The notes under the pieces: generated by a model
What the model saw: the letters and a program-made list of their open reading frames with translations, nothing else
Databases searched by the model: none
Told to the model about the DNA's origin: nothing
Made by a program: the position numbers and the translations under genes
Part shown: positions 1 through 11,039 of the stretch, piece after piece
Numbering within the stretch: position 1 is the first letter of the stretch
Layout: each line of letters starts with the position of its first letter
Source: Oreohelix idahoensis
Taxonomy: Eukaryota; Mollusca; Gastropoda; Stylommatophora; Oreohelicidae
Assembly: GCA_024509875.1 (NCBI GenBank)
Contig: JAMPIV010019853.1
Span: 1 to 64,000, forward strand
Length of the DNA: 64,000 nucleotides
Direction of reading: 5' to 3'

Positions 1-820
1 ATATGAATTTCAACATGGCGGTGCTTCTCTCGTGAGCTTCACTCACAATTGGATACAGACCAAAATTGGTCATTCGTTAAATGTCCTCATTTCTTCATAG
101 CTTCTATCATAGAGATAATTGAATAATATCATATAATCTAGTGCTGATACATAGGAATGTCATCTTCCTTTGAATAAATATTCTTTTCAAAAGTACCACT
201 GTGCATCTGCTTATCGACAACGATGGCGAAGCCCAAGTTCATAATAAATTGTGGTTTTACCTTTCTATGCGAAATATAACTTTGCCATTCCTTGGCTAAA
301 GAGAATAAACACTGGGGTGAAGTACATACAACATGTCTAAATGACTATCACTTTTCCCCATTTACTTATAGATCACTTTTTCGGCGATAGGCCGGCTACA
401 ACAAAATTCGACATCCCGACAGGATGACAGCCATGAATCACACCCCTTGCTAGCGATACTTCCGCTGCATAGCCTTTGACCTTTTCTAGCGACAACCAAC
501 ATAGTTCGACTTAGAAATGTAAAGATATCCATATATAAGACAGACTCGTCCTACTCATACAAACACTACGTATAAATTCAGGCCATAGATATACTGAAGC
601 AAGAACAATCTATTCCTACCCAGCCAAAGAATAAATCGCAGTAGGCCTAGAATCGTCCGCGGAGTCCGATCGAAGATGACGGAACTCATTTCAAGGGAAG
701 TAACTCAAAAATGACTTCTCCTTAAGCACTTAAAAAGAAAATACTTTGTTTACAAAATATTTGCGAACATAATAAGTATATAAATGTATCATATTACAAG
801 ATAGTAGAGATTGCACTTTA
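1..820. other. unassigned AT-rich sequence left of element A
   Basis: No coding region, RNA gene or repeat family recognised. Similarity between the two related Gypsy elements (A here, B at 46 kb) stops at about position 820, inside the RNase H region, so the 3' end of element A (end of RNase H, PPT, 3' LTR) is missing and this sequence takes its place. The breakpoint may be a deletion or a later rearrangement. Confidence 0.5.
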
Positions 821-2640
821 CAGAGTAACCTAGAATTTTCATGCCTAGCCTGCGCTAGAAACGACAAGGGTTTGTGATCCGTCTGCAACTTAAATGCCTT
901 CCCATACAGATAAATATTGAATTTGTTTATCGCCCATATTACTGCAAGACATTCTTTTTCGCTAGTTAAGTAATTGGTTTCAGCTTTATTCAACTTTCTG
1001 CTAGCATATGCCACTGGGCTCAATTCCCCATTCAATGCATCTGATTTCTATAACAGGGTCGCACCTAACCCGATATTACTGGCATCCGTCCTTACAATGA
1101 ATTCTTGACTTAAGTCAGGTAGTTTCAAAATAGGTTTGCTTGTAAGCTTTTCCTTCAATTCCTGGTAAGCCAATTCACATTGTGATGTCCATGTAATTCG
1201 ATCTAGATTTCCTTTACGTGTCAAATCAGTTAACGGTGCACATATGGAATTAAAGTTTTTGATATACTTTTGGTAGAAACCACATAATGAGACAAAGGAT
1301 CTCACGTCTTTCTTGGTTTGTGGTCTCGGGGCTTTCTTTAGTTTCTCTAAATTCTTGGGGTCAGGGGTCATGTTTCCCTGATGGACTGTGTGTCCCAAGA
1401 ATTCTAATTCTTTACATCCAACGCAACATTTGGTTGGTCGGGCTGTTAAATTCGCTTCCCTAAGTCGATCAAACAGCATGTTCAGAGAGTCAATGTGTTC
1501 CTCAAATGTTTCTGTTGCTATAAGGATATCATCCATGAAATTTGTGATGCATGGATTATTCAGAGGGTCCAATAATTTTCTCATCATTCTAGAGAAGACA
1601 CTAGGCGCATTCTTCAATCCAAATGGCAATCTGTTAAACTCATAGTGTCCCTCTGAGGTACTAAAAGCTAGGTACGGTCTAACCTCAGGCTTTACTGGAA
1701 TCTGATAGTATCCTTTACTCAGATCCATTTTTGAGAAATATTTAGCTTTATTTAGCCTGGCAAACAACTGATTTGTATCCGGCAATGGATCCACCTGTCC
1801 TTCTGTAATAGCATTCAGTCTCCTTTAATCTATACAGAGTCTATGTTCTCCAGAGGGTTTCCTTAAGAGCACCACACTGGAACTATACGAAGATTCACTG
1901 TGTGAAATAATTCCTTCCTTCAACAAATAGTCTATCTCTTCCTTCAAAGCTTTCTCCTTAGCAAAAGGAATCGAATAGGGTTTCATACAGACAGGTGTGG
2001 GGTCTATCAGTTTCATATCATATTCCAATAAGTTTGTGTGCCCCGGTCGGTCTGTTAACGCCTCTGTATGATTATCTAGAACCTGTTGCACTCTCTCTTT
2101 CTGATTTTTCGTTAAATGCGTACTGATTTTCACCTGTGCCGCTGTCTCACAGGGGTGTAATGGATATTCAAATGATGAAAGTGGTTCCTTTTTCATCTCC
2201 ATGGCAATGGACAAGGTCAACAAGTGTGTCTCTTCCTGATTTTCTCTTTCCAAATATTTCTTCAGGAGATTCACATGATAGATTTTTTCTTTCCCCATCT
2301 TATCTATCTTATAATTGGTTCTAGACACCTTCTCTAGAACTGTATATGGACCTTGCCATCCAATTTGTAACTTATTCTGACTACCGGGGAGAAGAAGCAG
2401 TACCTTCTCTCCCACAGTCAAATCTCTGTCTTTAGCCTTCCTGTTGAAATAGGCAGCATGTTTCTTCCTGGCTTGTCTCAAATTTTCATTTTCAAGTTTC
2501 CAGCCAGTTTTTAAACGAGTGGTCAGCTCATTCACATATTGGTATGAGGATGTAATATTTTCTTCTGCCTTTTCATCAGTCCACGTTCTTAACAGCGCTT
2601 CATATGGACCTTTAATTTTGTGGACCTATTTGTCCATGCA
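821..2640 (-). pseudogene. element A pol: integrase C-terminus, RT and partial RNase H
   Basis: Reading leftwards from about 2640 there is an integrase C-terminal part (GPYEALLRTW, then LLLLPGSQNKLQIGWQGPY), joined in the same frame to the RT N-terminal region (DRPGHTNLLEYDMKLIDPTP, then LLRKPSG). One stop at about 1825 follows CID, where Gypsy RTs normally have a tyrosine. RT then continues with MDLSKGYYQIP, RLPFGLKNAP and the active site FMDD (1528-1539; FMDD in place of the usual YxDD). RNase H follows in the same frame (VRTDAS, VAYASRKLNKAE, TDHKPLSFLA) after another stop at about 1048. Homology with element B ends at about 820, so the end of RNase H is lost. The direct INT-to-RT fusion is the key evidence for Gmr1-type order. 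The frame is offset from the upstream gag frame at about 2600. Confidence 0.85.
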
Positions 2641-4580
2641 CCGGTATGGTCTCTTCCACTCGAAGCGCTATAGTGATGATTTTTCTTCCCAGAATTATCA
2701 TGCACAAAATGACCGCTACCAATTCTTTTCTTGGGGCTTTCTCCCCACTTAAAATTCTTGATGAGAGATTTCTTATCTACATCCTCTTCCTCCAGTTTGT
2801 TTAAGTCCGATTGAGGGATTTTCGGCTTATCCTGGGGTAAGACATCTTTTTGCACTCGCTGCATAGTGGCCATTGTAAAACAGTTAATTGAAGCTTGTCC
2901 GTGAAAAGGGGCTTCCCATTCCACTTGGTCCACTTTATCAAATTTATTTTTCTTTGTATTGTCAGGCCTAAGTTTGCCCCGTGGCGTGTCCAGGTCCTGA
3001 TCAATGTTCCCACTTGTGGGTGTTCCGTCATGTGCTATGCTACACCTTTCTACAAAATTATCAATGTCCCACCTTGCCTTGGGCCAATAATAATTGTGAG
3101 CCACCTTTTGGATGATGGTACCTATTTTCTCATGGTCCCCATCTTTTTTCACATGTAGGCTCCTTATTAATTCTGCCCTATATGTCTTTGGAAGAACCAA
3201 CTGTCCGTGACCATTGGATCTAGTTCCGGCCTTCCTGTAAATCAACTTGTTTTTCATATAAAAATCTCCCTTGCCTGAAGTTGTATGACAAGTTGACAAT
3301 TTCCTGAAACAAGGCTTGAGGGTCTTATCCCCAGCCTGTGCCTTCCTTAACTCTTCTGGAGTGGTATTTAACATAATATCCTCCTCCTTTCTTGAGGTCG
3401 ACCTGACCTGAAGGGTGGCCATAACTCTAGGGTTCCTTCTGCAACGGTCAGTGTCATGATTGTTCATCTTACAATTTTTACACCACCTCCTTCCTTGGTT
3501 GAAAGATTTTCTTTCGTCAAATTTCCTTTCATCGAATTGTGGGGTTTTATTTTTATTGTCATACCGTGGCCTATCAAACTGGTGCTTACCTTTGTTTTGA
3601 TCTCTAGGATCAAATTTATTAAAGTTCTGTGGTGCCTTAAAATTATCTACCTGTTTCTTTTTATTACCTGATACCTCTGCCTGAGCCGCTTGATACCTTT
3701 CTGCAACATTTAGTAACTCCCCCAGTCTCTCTACACCTTGTTCCATGAGAAACTTTCTCAGGTCTGAAGCCATGGACTCTCTTAATTGTTCTATAAGGAC
3801 CATTTTCTTAAGATCTTGGGTTTTCCCCAGAGAAGCCCATTTCTCCAAGTATGTCTCTAACCGTGCAGAGAACTGGTGATAGGTTTCACCTGACAGTAGT
3901 TTAGCATTCCTAAATTTTTTCCTATAAAATTCTGCGTTCTTTTCATATCTTAACAAAAGAGCCTGCTTTAGCATGTCATAATTTTCTTGATCACCTCTGC
4001 TCATTTTGGCAAAAACTTCATAAGCTGCCCCACGAAGACCTTGAGATAACTTTAAGCTCCACCTTTCTCTCTCTAACCCATACGTGGTAGCTAATAGTTC
4101 ATATCTATTTAGATAGCTCTCAATATAATCGTCTTTCTCAACAAAATGATCTAAATGAAAATTCATAGCTGAGGTTGAGGCTCCCTGACTAGCAGTAGCA
4201 TCGGAGGTAAAGGGACTGGCACCATTTTCAGGAGCATGGCCTTGAAACTCAAACTCCCTTAATCGTAACTCATGTTCCCTTTGTAATCTTTTATCCTCCT
4301 TTTCTGCTTCCCTCTCTGCAGTCCATCTTCTTTCTTCTGTTTCCAATTTCTTAGCCTCAGCCTCAATCTGCAACCTCTTAGCCTCAGCCTCAATCTGCAA
4401 CCTCTTAATTTCTTTTTCAGCCTCTAACTTTCTTTCAGCCTCTTTTTCTAATCTTCTTTCCTCACGTTCAATATATTTGTCACATTCAGCAGTGACATAA
4501 GCAATCATAATTTGCCCGTCCATTCCTAACTCTTTAGCAGTCTGCACAGCAGCAGATCGAAATTTGGCCAGGTCCGCCAT
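2589..4580 (-). CDS. gag: element A gag polyprotein fused to integrase zinc domain and a unique segment
   Basis: Open frame of 663 residues. Residues 1-100 are Glu/Lys/Arg-rich and heptad-like, with a tandem RLQIEAEAK repeat, suggesting a coiled coil. About 130-300 is the capsid-like region (FHLDHFVEKDDYIESYLNRY, then FRNAKLLSGETYHQFSARL and EQLRESMASDLRKFLMEQG). About 364-378 is a perfect CCHC zinc knuckle, CKNCKMNNHDTDRC. No protease D-T/S-G motif follows. Next comes the start of an integrase zinc domain (VAHNYYWPKARWDIDNFVERC), whose final Cys is missing because a junction falls there. The last 135 or so residues match nothing I recognise and stand where the DDE core should be. The start at 4578-4580 is supported by the same start in element B. 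Capsid and RNA packaging are the known roles of this family; the function of the tail is unknown. Confidence 0.8.
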   Translation of the reverse strand: MADLAKFRSAAVQTAKELGMDGQIMIAYVTAECDKYIEREERRLEKEAERKLEAEKEIKRLQIEAEAKRLQIEAEAKKLETEERRWTAEREAEKEDKRLQREHELRLREFEFQGHAPENGASPFTSDATASQGASTSAMNFHLDHFVEKDDYIESYLNRYELLATTYGLERERWSLKLSQGLRGAAYEVFAKMSRGDQENYDMLKQALLLRYEKNAEFYRKKFRNAKLLSGETYHQFSARLETYLEKWASLGKTQDLKKMVLIEQLRESMASDLRKFLMEQGVERLGELLNVAERYQAAQAEVSGNKKKQVDNFKAPQNFNKFDPRDQNKGKHQFDRPRYDNKNKTPQFDERKFDERKSFNQGRRWCKNCKMNNHDTDRCRRNPRVMATLQVRSTSRKEEDIMLNTTPEELRKAQAGDKTLKPCFRKLSTCHTTSGKGDFYMKNKLIYRKAGTRSNGHGQLVLPKTYRAELIRSLHVKKDGDHEKIGTIIQKVAHNYYWPKARWDIDNFVERCSIAHDGTPTSGNIDQDLDTPRGKLRPDNTKKNKFDKVDQVEWEAPFHGQASINCFTMATMQRVQKDVLPQDKPKIPQSDLNKLEEEDVDKKSLIKNFKWGESPKKRIGSGHFVHDNSGKKNHHYSASSGRDHTGAWTNRSTKLKVHMKRC

Positions 4581-4746
4581 TTTCTAACAGGTAAATGTAA
4601 ACAATATCTAACTAAACAATTCACTCTCTAACTAAATATCCAAGGACAACCACAGGCACTGAGAGCTCAATCTTATTTAATTCCACCCAAGGATACCTTT
4701 TAATTCTTCTTATTCCCAATATATATAACTGGAGAAAGTTCAATAT

Positions 4747-4764
4747 CCCGGGAGCGAGACCCCA
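4747..4764 (-). promoter_or_regulatory. primer binding site of element A
   Basis: On the minus strand, TGGGGTCTCGCTCCCGGG lies 5 bases (TATAT) after the CA that ends the LTR. It begins TGG and reads as the complement of a tRNA 3' end finishing in CCA, the expected minus-strand DNA primer site. I could not assign the tRNA with confidence. Element B has the same site with two changes (49960-49977). Confidence 0.7.
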
Positions 4765-4769
4765 ATATA

Positions 4770-6958
4770 TGTGGTAAAGTGGGATGATATTAATATTTAT
4801 AGGGGACTTAGTGTACTGACTGAGATCAGCTGTGAATGGATCTGTATCTAATAAGTGTGGTGTATTACAGATGACCTTACTTGCTACCACATTTATACCT
4901 CAGTCAGAATTATTCTGGAATATTGTGATGACTACGTTGAATGTCTAGGGTTATGAAAATGATGAAGTGTAAGTCACAACAACAACAGACAGATAAACAA
5001 TTTAATTTATTCCACAACACTTTACAACACTGTGACACTCACACACATATAACACTCTATAAGACTATCTTAAATGAGTCAAGTGTAAAGTTTCAAATAT
5101 ATATGTAATAATTACTTTCAATAATAGATATCCTGATTCAACTACACAGTGAACCAGGAATCACAATCAAATGTAATCACAATTTATAAATATGATCTTT
5201 GTATTGACAGAATTTATTAGTATTATCCTATGTGTGTAAGTTGTGAAGTAGTACTATGAGGTAATACTGGTTTTGTTTTTCCAGCTAGATTGCTGTTTGT
5301 CATCATGACTTCAAGTGTTTGATTATCGTGGAAATAGTATTGGGAAAAGTTCACAGTTCCTGTCATTTGAAACAATGTATTGTCCCTCTGTGTTTAATAT
5401 AACGTCAATTTTAGAGGAGGGGGGGCACATAATGTTGAGCTGCTCTGGCCACAGAAGCTTATCTTTCGTTATGGCGGCAGGAAAAGACTCCTCTGCTCGA
5501 TTGCTTCACAGTGTTCTGGAGACACCTCACTGGTCGCTATCTGTACCAAGGAGTATGCTGTCAGCCTCTAAATTCAGCAAAACTCAGACCAGGTGCTGCT
5601 TCAATAACTTAGGACCACGGTCCCTGAAACAAGAAGGTTGTACCTCCTATTTCAGAACTAATTTATAATCTATTTCCACACTGAACACAATACATAACAA
5701 ACACTGAGTTCAGAGCGGTAGGCCAACTGTTAGCTTCATCTGAAACAATTTACATCAGTATACTCCTCCCTAATGGTTACTACGCCTCTGCAATTCCAGC
5801 ATTAGTTCCTTCTAGTCAATAAGATATGTGTTAGTGTACTATTTGGCAATTCCATGCAGTTTTCTTTTCTCCGACACGTTCTGTTCAGGTTGGAGCCGTA
5901 TCTAGGCTTTGCCTCATGTTTTCTACTGAACCACACACATATACAGACATAAATTATCAATTCACATTCAATTTTCATTAAAAAGATATCAAATATGTCA
6001 AGCTTACCACAATTCATGGAAATAATACACAAATACGTTGACTGGCGATGAATATGGCACAAAATCCGATCTGCCGCCGTCCCAGGCTTTTATTTAGAAA
6101 AACATGAGCTGGTTCTCAACGCACTGTTTCTTAGTAAGTTTATTTTAAAATGTGGCACTGAACTGACGCTCCTCATTGACTATATCAGCGAGTCTAACCA
6201 ATCGGGCCATGTTTACACAGCTTTTCGAAAAATTTTACCCTTCTCACGTTTCCCCTAACAACCAAAATTAGTATTTGTAGTCCGACTAATCGTGTTTAGC
6301 CTTACATATCATTCCCGCCAATCAAATTGGATTTAACATGGTGACCTATTTCCCGTAAAATGGTGGTTTCAAAACATGCCACTGTGCGATTATTATTTGG
6401 TTTTGTCTGACACCCTCACTATTTTCTTTTGGCTATAATTTGTTAATTCCTAGACTATTTGTGTAACACTTAACATATTCTTTGTCAGCAAGTCCTATGG
6501 AACCCAAATATATAAGTTTTAAGGGAGCTAAGTGGCGGCGTTCAAAATATGTATTTTCTTCTAGGATAGTCGTGCTGTTACCACCTCCGCACTTCCAAAC
6601 TTTAGGGTGTCTGCTGTACTGTCAGACTAATGTCAGGATTTCAGACGTAAAACAGTATTGAGTCATGTTTCCTAATAAGCATTAACCAGGTTTTTTAAAA
6701 CCTTACCGTGTATTGGTAGTGTTTTTTATCACTGTCGATTTGAAAAAAAAGCCAGTGCTTCATGTCTTTCGCGTTGGGAGTGGCATTAATTGTATATCGC
6801 GAGACGCGTGTTAGTGTTGCCGGCGTTCCTGCTTTCAGCCCTCCCTCTCTCTATCCTAATTCCATCTGTCTTTTCATTAATGCTAGTATTAATTTAGGTC
6901 ATTAATCAGCTTGCGTATCTCAAGGTTTTCTAAGAAATACAGTACACGTTTTATTGTT
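4770..6958 (-). repeat. 5' LTR of element A (truncated in U3)
   Basis: On the plus strand it starts TGTGGTAAAGTGGGAT, the reverse complement of the LTR 3' terminus, and aligns along its length with the element B LTR (43945-46384) and the inverted solo LTR (21770-23852). Similarity ends near 6958 (AATACAGTACACG), so about 0.2-0.3 kb of the U3 start, including the expected CACGACA end, is missing. ORFs inside it are not conserved and are taken as chance. At over 2 kb this is a long LTR for a Gypsy element. Confidence 0.8.
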
Positions 6959-9213
6959 TTGTGGAAACGCGTGTATGCTCAGACGTAGACATTAACTGGA
7001 GACAGAAATAAAAGTGATAAAGTAAAGATGAAAAGATTTTGAGAGGATGGCACAAGACGGGAGAACCTGAGTGTTATGTTATTTTATATTCATAGAGGGT
7101 GGAGGGGGTTAAATATTTGAGATCCTCGCGTGCACGTCTAGTATTTTGTAGACGCACATTTGAGCGCATCTAGGTTAATTGTATGTTATGTTATTTGCGT
7201 ACGACCGAGCACCATTATTTAACGGGTATGGCGCCGTATGTCGCGGTGATTTGTTGCTATACGGGCAACGTACTTGAGGCAGAATCCAGATAACCAACGT
7301 CGGGTATAGATGTGAGTGATTATGGTGCTCTTACCCAGGTCTAGGGAAGACACGAATATGTAGCAATTATGATCATCTGAAAGATGAATAAACTCTTGTT
7401 TAGGGAGCTATGCCAAGAAGCTTATAATTTGAATATTAGCCAGAAACGGCTCGTTTTAAGTAGTTTGCGTCTGATACTTGGTCTCCTGTAACGTTATGGC
7501 AGAGCTTCAACTTGACCATATATGTCAAGTTGCTAGTGCGTCCCACTAACGCTAGAAGCTGATTGAGTATTTACCGTGGGTTTATGTGTTCATTCAATTA
7601 TAAGGCATATATGTTCAAGTTTCTTGTGTGTTTGTTTATTGTATCATTCAAGTCAAGATACTGGTATACTGCCAGAGATAGTTATTCTTGATGATGTTTG
7701 TACCCAAGTTCGTTCCAGAATTCCTCTGTGGTGTTTAATTGTTGTGACTTTTATTAGCATACTCCTCTTTGTTCACTATTTACCGTAAAACCTTCAACTT
7801 GAGGTGGTCAAGAAAGTCTTCAGGGATCCAGTAAAACAGTTTATTATCTTGCATATACAATCCAAACAAAGTCACTTGCATGCATTCACAAATCCTTATA
7901 AAAATGCGTCTGTGTGGTTATTTATTATTTCTTCCTGTATTAGTATCCAAGTTAGGGTAAGTATTTTTGCTTAGTTCCTTTTCGTTTGCTTCTTAGATTT
8001 ATCCGACTCAGGGGTAAATGACAGTTGAGCCTCTACCTCTTTTATGATTTGAGCTAATTAGACATTTAAGAGCTCCGTTTCATTTCTTATAAGTTCAGAT
8101 CGTTTTCCCGACATTTAGGCATTTTTCTGGCCTAACTAGGTTTTATTCTGAAAAATGAAAAAGTCACACGAAGCTGTACTTACAGGTAATATGAATTCCC
8201 AACTCTATAAAACGTATCTGCTTCACACAGAGTTGATATCTTGATAACTTCAAGACCAGTAGTTATATGGACTAGGGCTACGTCCGTATAAACTGTGTTC
8301 TGGAGATCAACTGATTTTGGATATGCGAAATCTGCCGTTGCAGCGTGGTGTGCGCTTTTACCACATTTTTGGCTGGTTAATCTAATACTTCTTTATTTAT
8401 TTTATTGGGTCGCATATGCCTACCGATGGAGGGTCTCGGATATTCCGATTTATGTCATCGGAAAAACCTCGTAACTATTCTTCCTAATCTAACTGATAAC
8501 TATTAGCACGAATGATGATATGGTATCAGTAGTAGACCTTCCGGTGACATAAGCGTAAAGGAATATAGATAACTACGTAAAGAATATTAACATGGTCATT
8601 TTGTCACAACCATGTATACTACCAATCTGTTAACCTTGATGTGGTAACGGTTAGAGCAGTCGGTCAACGTCTTTGGTGAATTGTAATTGTGCTATGTACA
8701 TTTTCCTACCATGACCATTGCTGATGAAGAATGTCTGTAAACTACTGATGTAGAGTTTCGTCATGAATAAATATGTTGTTAACACTAACTCTTCCAACGA
8801 GTATAGTGTTTATCCGTGCCAACTGGTCATCATGTATTGACCCAACTTGCTTCGTTACCGGGTCATATTATCATTAACCAGATCATCATCATACGCCAAG
8901 GAACCGGCCCACATTATATTAGCGTTACCAAGAAATGCGTCGGCCACATGTTGTAAGCCCGACAGCCCTGACAACATCAGTGACAGTCCAGTAAAGAAAA
9001 ACTACCGGTAACACTGACACACATTTTGAGTAGGTCTATGCTCCTTCAGGAATTAAACGATAATGGTGATAATGAGTAAAGAGAAAACGGCAAAAAAGAG
9101 TGGGGACATATAGGTGAAATACAAAGTATTAAAAAAAACAAGCGACAGAAAAAGATAATTAAGAAAAAGACAGATAACACGAGGTCAAACGAAAACTAAA
9201 TAAGCACGTAAAG
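6959..9213. other. unassigned intergenic sequence
   Basis: No gene, RNA or mobile element recognised over 2.2 kb. Around 6995-7065 a single inverted unit resembles the 60-bp tandem repeat at 43.62-43.94 kb (shared words such as CAAGACGGGAGAACCTGA). The short open frame at 7576-7788 has no recognisable domain and I do not call it. Confidence 0.5.
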
Positions 9214-9221
9214 TAGAAAGG

Positions 9222-9540
9222 TTTGTATTATTGTGTTCAGTTGTACTAATTAGTTTCTTAGCTATTCTCTGACAGTACCAGTACATAGATTTGTATTATT
9301 ATGTTCAGTTGTACTAACTAGTTTCTTAGCTATTCTCTGACAGTACCAGTACATAGATTTGTATTATTATGTTCAGTTGTACTAACTAGTTTCTTTGCTA
9401 GTCTCTGACAGTACCAGTACATAGATTTATATTATTACGTTCAGTTGTACTAACAGCTAGTCTCAGACAGTACCGGTACATAGATTTATATTATTGTATT
9501 CAGTTGTACTAACTAGTTTCTTAGCCAGTCTCTGACAGTA
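9222..9540. repeat. 68-bp satellite, left block
   Basis: About five tandem copies of a 68-bp unit carrying CAGTTGTACTAACTAGTTTC and CTCTGACAGTACCAGTACAT. Units differ by a few bases. The block is cut after CTCTGACAGTA by a DNA transposon and resumes at 10309. The same unit occurs once, diverged, inside both arms of the inverted repeat (about 12415-12495 and 21050-21130), so the satellite probably grew out of that longer dispersed repeat. Confidence 0.9.
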
Positions 9541-10306
9541 CAGTTGACATTCAAAAATCCGGCCATCGATAATCCGGTTCCTTCAGATTTCCGGCATGGA
9601 TTTCGGAGCGCAAATTTTAAATTTTCCGCGTTGGCGCGCCACTGTTTTCTGGAGCCGTTTATGTTTTGATGCAGCTGTTGGGTCTTGCTTGCGCGTGTTA
9701 ACAGGCATTCCTGCTCATTCCTTCTCATTTTATCATTTATTTGCTGCTGTATAGCCCCATTATGGATTCAGCAAATAAAAGAAGTGGTGTAAAATCATGA
9801 ATGTTTACTTGCTAAAAGATAAACTTATTAGAGAAAGACCCAAGTATGTGAAGCAACAGACACTGCTCGATATGTTCAAGAAAATAGCTAGGAAGCAGGA
9901 AGAAGCAGCAGCGGTGTCCACACTTGATAATCAACTGCCATCAACTTCAAATCAACCAGATGTGCTGTCACCACCATCAACATTTTCTCCACAAGTTGAA
10001 GATGTTCCTGTTGCTGAGGATGCTGTTACATGTACTGTCAGTCATGAAGATGACCATCCTGACAGACTTTAGTTGAATTAAAACTCTGTAGAACTATTTT
10101 ATTCAGTTGAACTAAAATTCTGTAGAACTGTTTTATTTAGTTGATGAACATTAAAATTTCACTTGCTTTTCATTTAGTTTATAATTTTATTTCCTTAAAG
10201 GACTATACAGGTGGTCATTTTCTGTTAAATATATTTAGCATATATAAACATAAAAAATCCGGCACTCCTTAGGTCCAGAGGTTGCCAGATTGTTGAATGT
10301 CAACTG
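9541..10306 (+). mobile_element. pogo/Tigger-like DNA transposon, internally deleted
   Basis: A 766-bp insertion bounded by imperfect terminal inverted repeats: CAGTTGACATTCAAAAATCC at the left, and the right end reads CAGTTGACATTCAACAATCT on the other strand. It is flanked by TA at 9539-9540 and 10307-10308. Removing the element and one TA restores an exact 68-bp satellite unit, which proves the boundaries. A CAGT-type TIR with TA target duplication is typical of pogo/Tigger members of the Tc1/mariner superfamily. The interior keeps only the beginning and end of a transposase-like frame, so it is a non-autonomous derivative. Confidence 0.8.
9761..10072 (+). pseudogene. remnant of pogo/Tigger-like transposase (start and C-terminal tail)
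   Basis: A short start MDSANKRSGVK (from 9761) runs into a stop. After a frame change, the frame 9797-10072 (91 residues) encodes RERPKYVKQQTLLDMFKK followed by an acidic, Ser/Pro-rich tail. A basic N-terminal start and a K/Q-rich TLLDMF-like tail with acidic end resemble the two ends of Tigger/CENP-B-type transposases. The HTH region and the DDE catalytic domain are entirely absent. The family assignment rests mainly on the element's ends; the protein resemblance is weak. Confidence 0.45.
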
Positions 10307-10995
10307 TACCAGTACATAGATTTAAATTATTGTATTCAGTTGTACTAACTAGTTTCTTAGCTAGTCTCTGACAGTACCAGTACATAGATTTATATTATTA
10401 CGTTCAGTTGTACTAACTAGTTTCTTAGCTAGTCTCTGACAGTACCAGTACATAGATTTATATTATTACGTTCAGTTGTACTAACTAGTTTCTTAGCTAG
10501 TCTCTGACAGTACCAGTACATAGATTTATATTATTACGTTCAGTTGTACTAACTAGTTTCTTAGCTAGTCTCTGACAGTACCAGTACATAGATTTATATT
10601 ATTACGTTCAGTTGTACTAACTAGTTTCTTAGCTAGTCTCTGACAGTACCAGTACATAGATTTATATTATTACGTTCAGTTGTACTAACTAGTTTCTTAG
10701 TTAATCTCTGACAGTACCAGTACATAGATTTATATTATTACGTTCAGTTGTACTAACTAGTTTCTTAGTTAATCTCTGACAGTACCAGTACATAGATTTA
10801 TATTATTACGTTCAGTTGTACTAACTAGTTTCTTAGTTAATCTCTGACAGTACCAGTACATAGATTTATATTATTACGTTCAGTTGTACTAACTAGTTTC
10901 TTAGCTAGTCTCTGACAGTACCAGTACATAGATTTATATTATTACGTTCAGTTGTACTAACTAGTTTCTTAGTTAATCTCTGACAGTACAAGTAA
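10307..10995. repeat. 68-bp satellite, right block
   Basis: About ten further tandem copies of the 68-bp unit after the transposon insertion. Units here are more homogeneous than in the left block. A sub-variant reading TTAGTTAATCTCTGACAG in place of TTAGCTAGTCTCTGACAG occurs in several units and again in the last one, showing local spread of variants. The array ends with AGTACAAGTAAGCTCATATT, which resembles the sequence following the single unit in the inverted-repeat arms. Confidence 0.9.
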
Positions 10996-11039
10996 GCTCA
11001 TATTACTCGTACTTTCTTCAGCTCTCTGTCACTGACATA

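Larger units (their letters stand above)
821..6958 (-). mobile_element. Gypsy element A: Gmr1-order LTR retrotransposon, 3'-truncated
   Basis: Minus-strand Ty3/Gypsy-type element reading right to left: 5' LTR (4770-6958), primer binding site (4747-4764), gag plus zinc knuckle (about 3446-4580), zinc-binding N-terminus of integrase (about 3050-3200), a segment replacing the integrase core, integrase C-terminal domain (about 2250-2640), reverse transcriptase (about 1150-2100), RNase H (821-1100). Integrase before RT is the order known for Gmr1-like elements. Protease and the catalytic core of integrase are absent, RT has a stop, the 3' LTR is missing, and the far end of the 5' LTR is cut. It is therefore a dead copy of an already non-autonomous family; element B at 43.9-50.0 kb is the sister copy. 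Confidence 0.85.

Noticed and set aside
2640..3053. Selection on the A/B-specific segment, suggested by conservative residue changes
   Set aside because: Most nucleotide differences between the two copies change residues, so the pattern looks neutral since the split.
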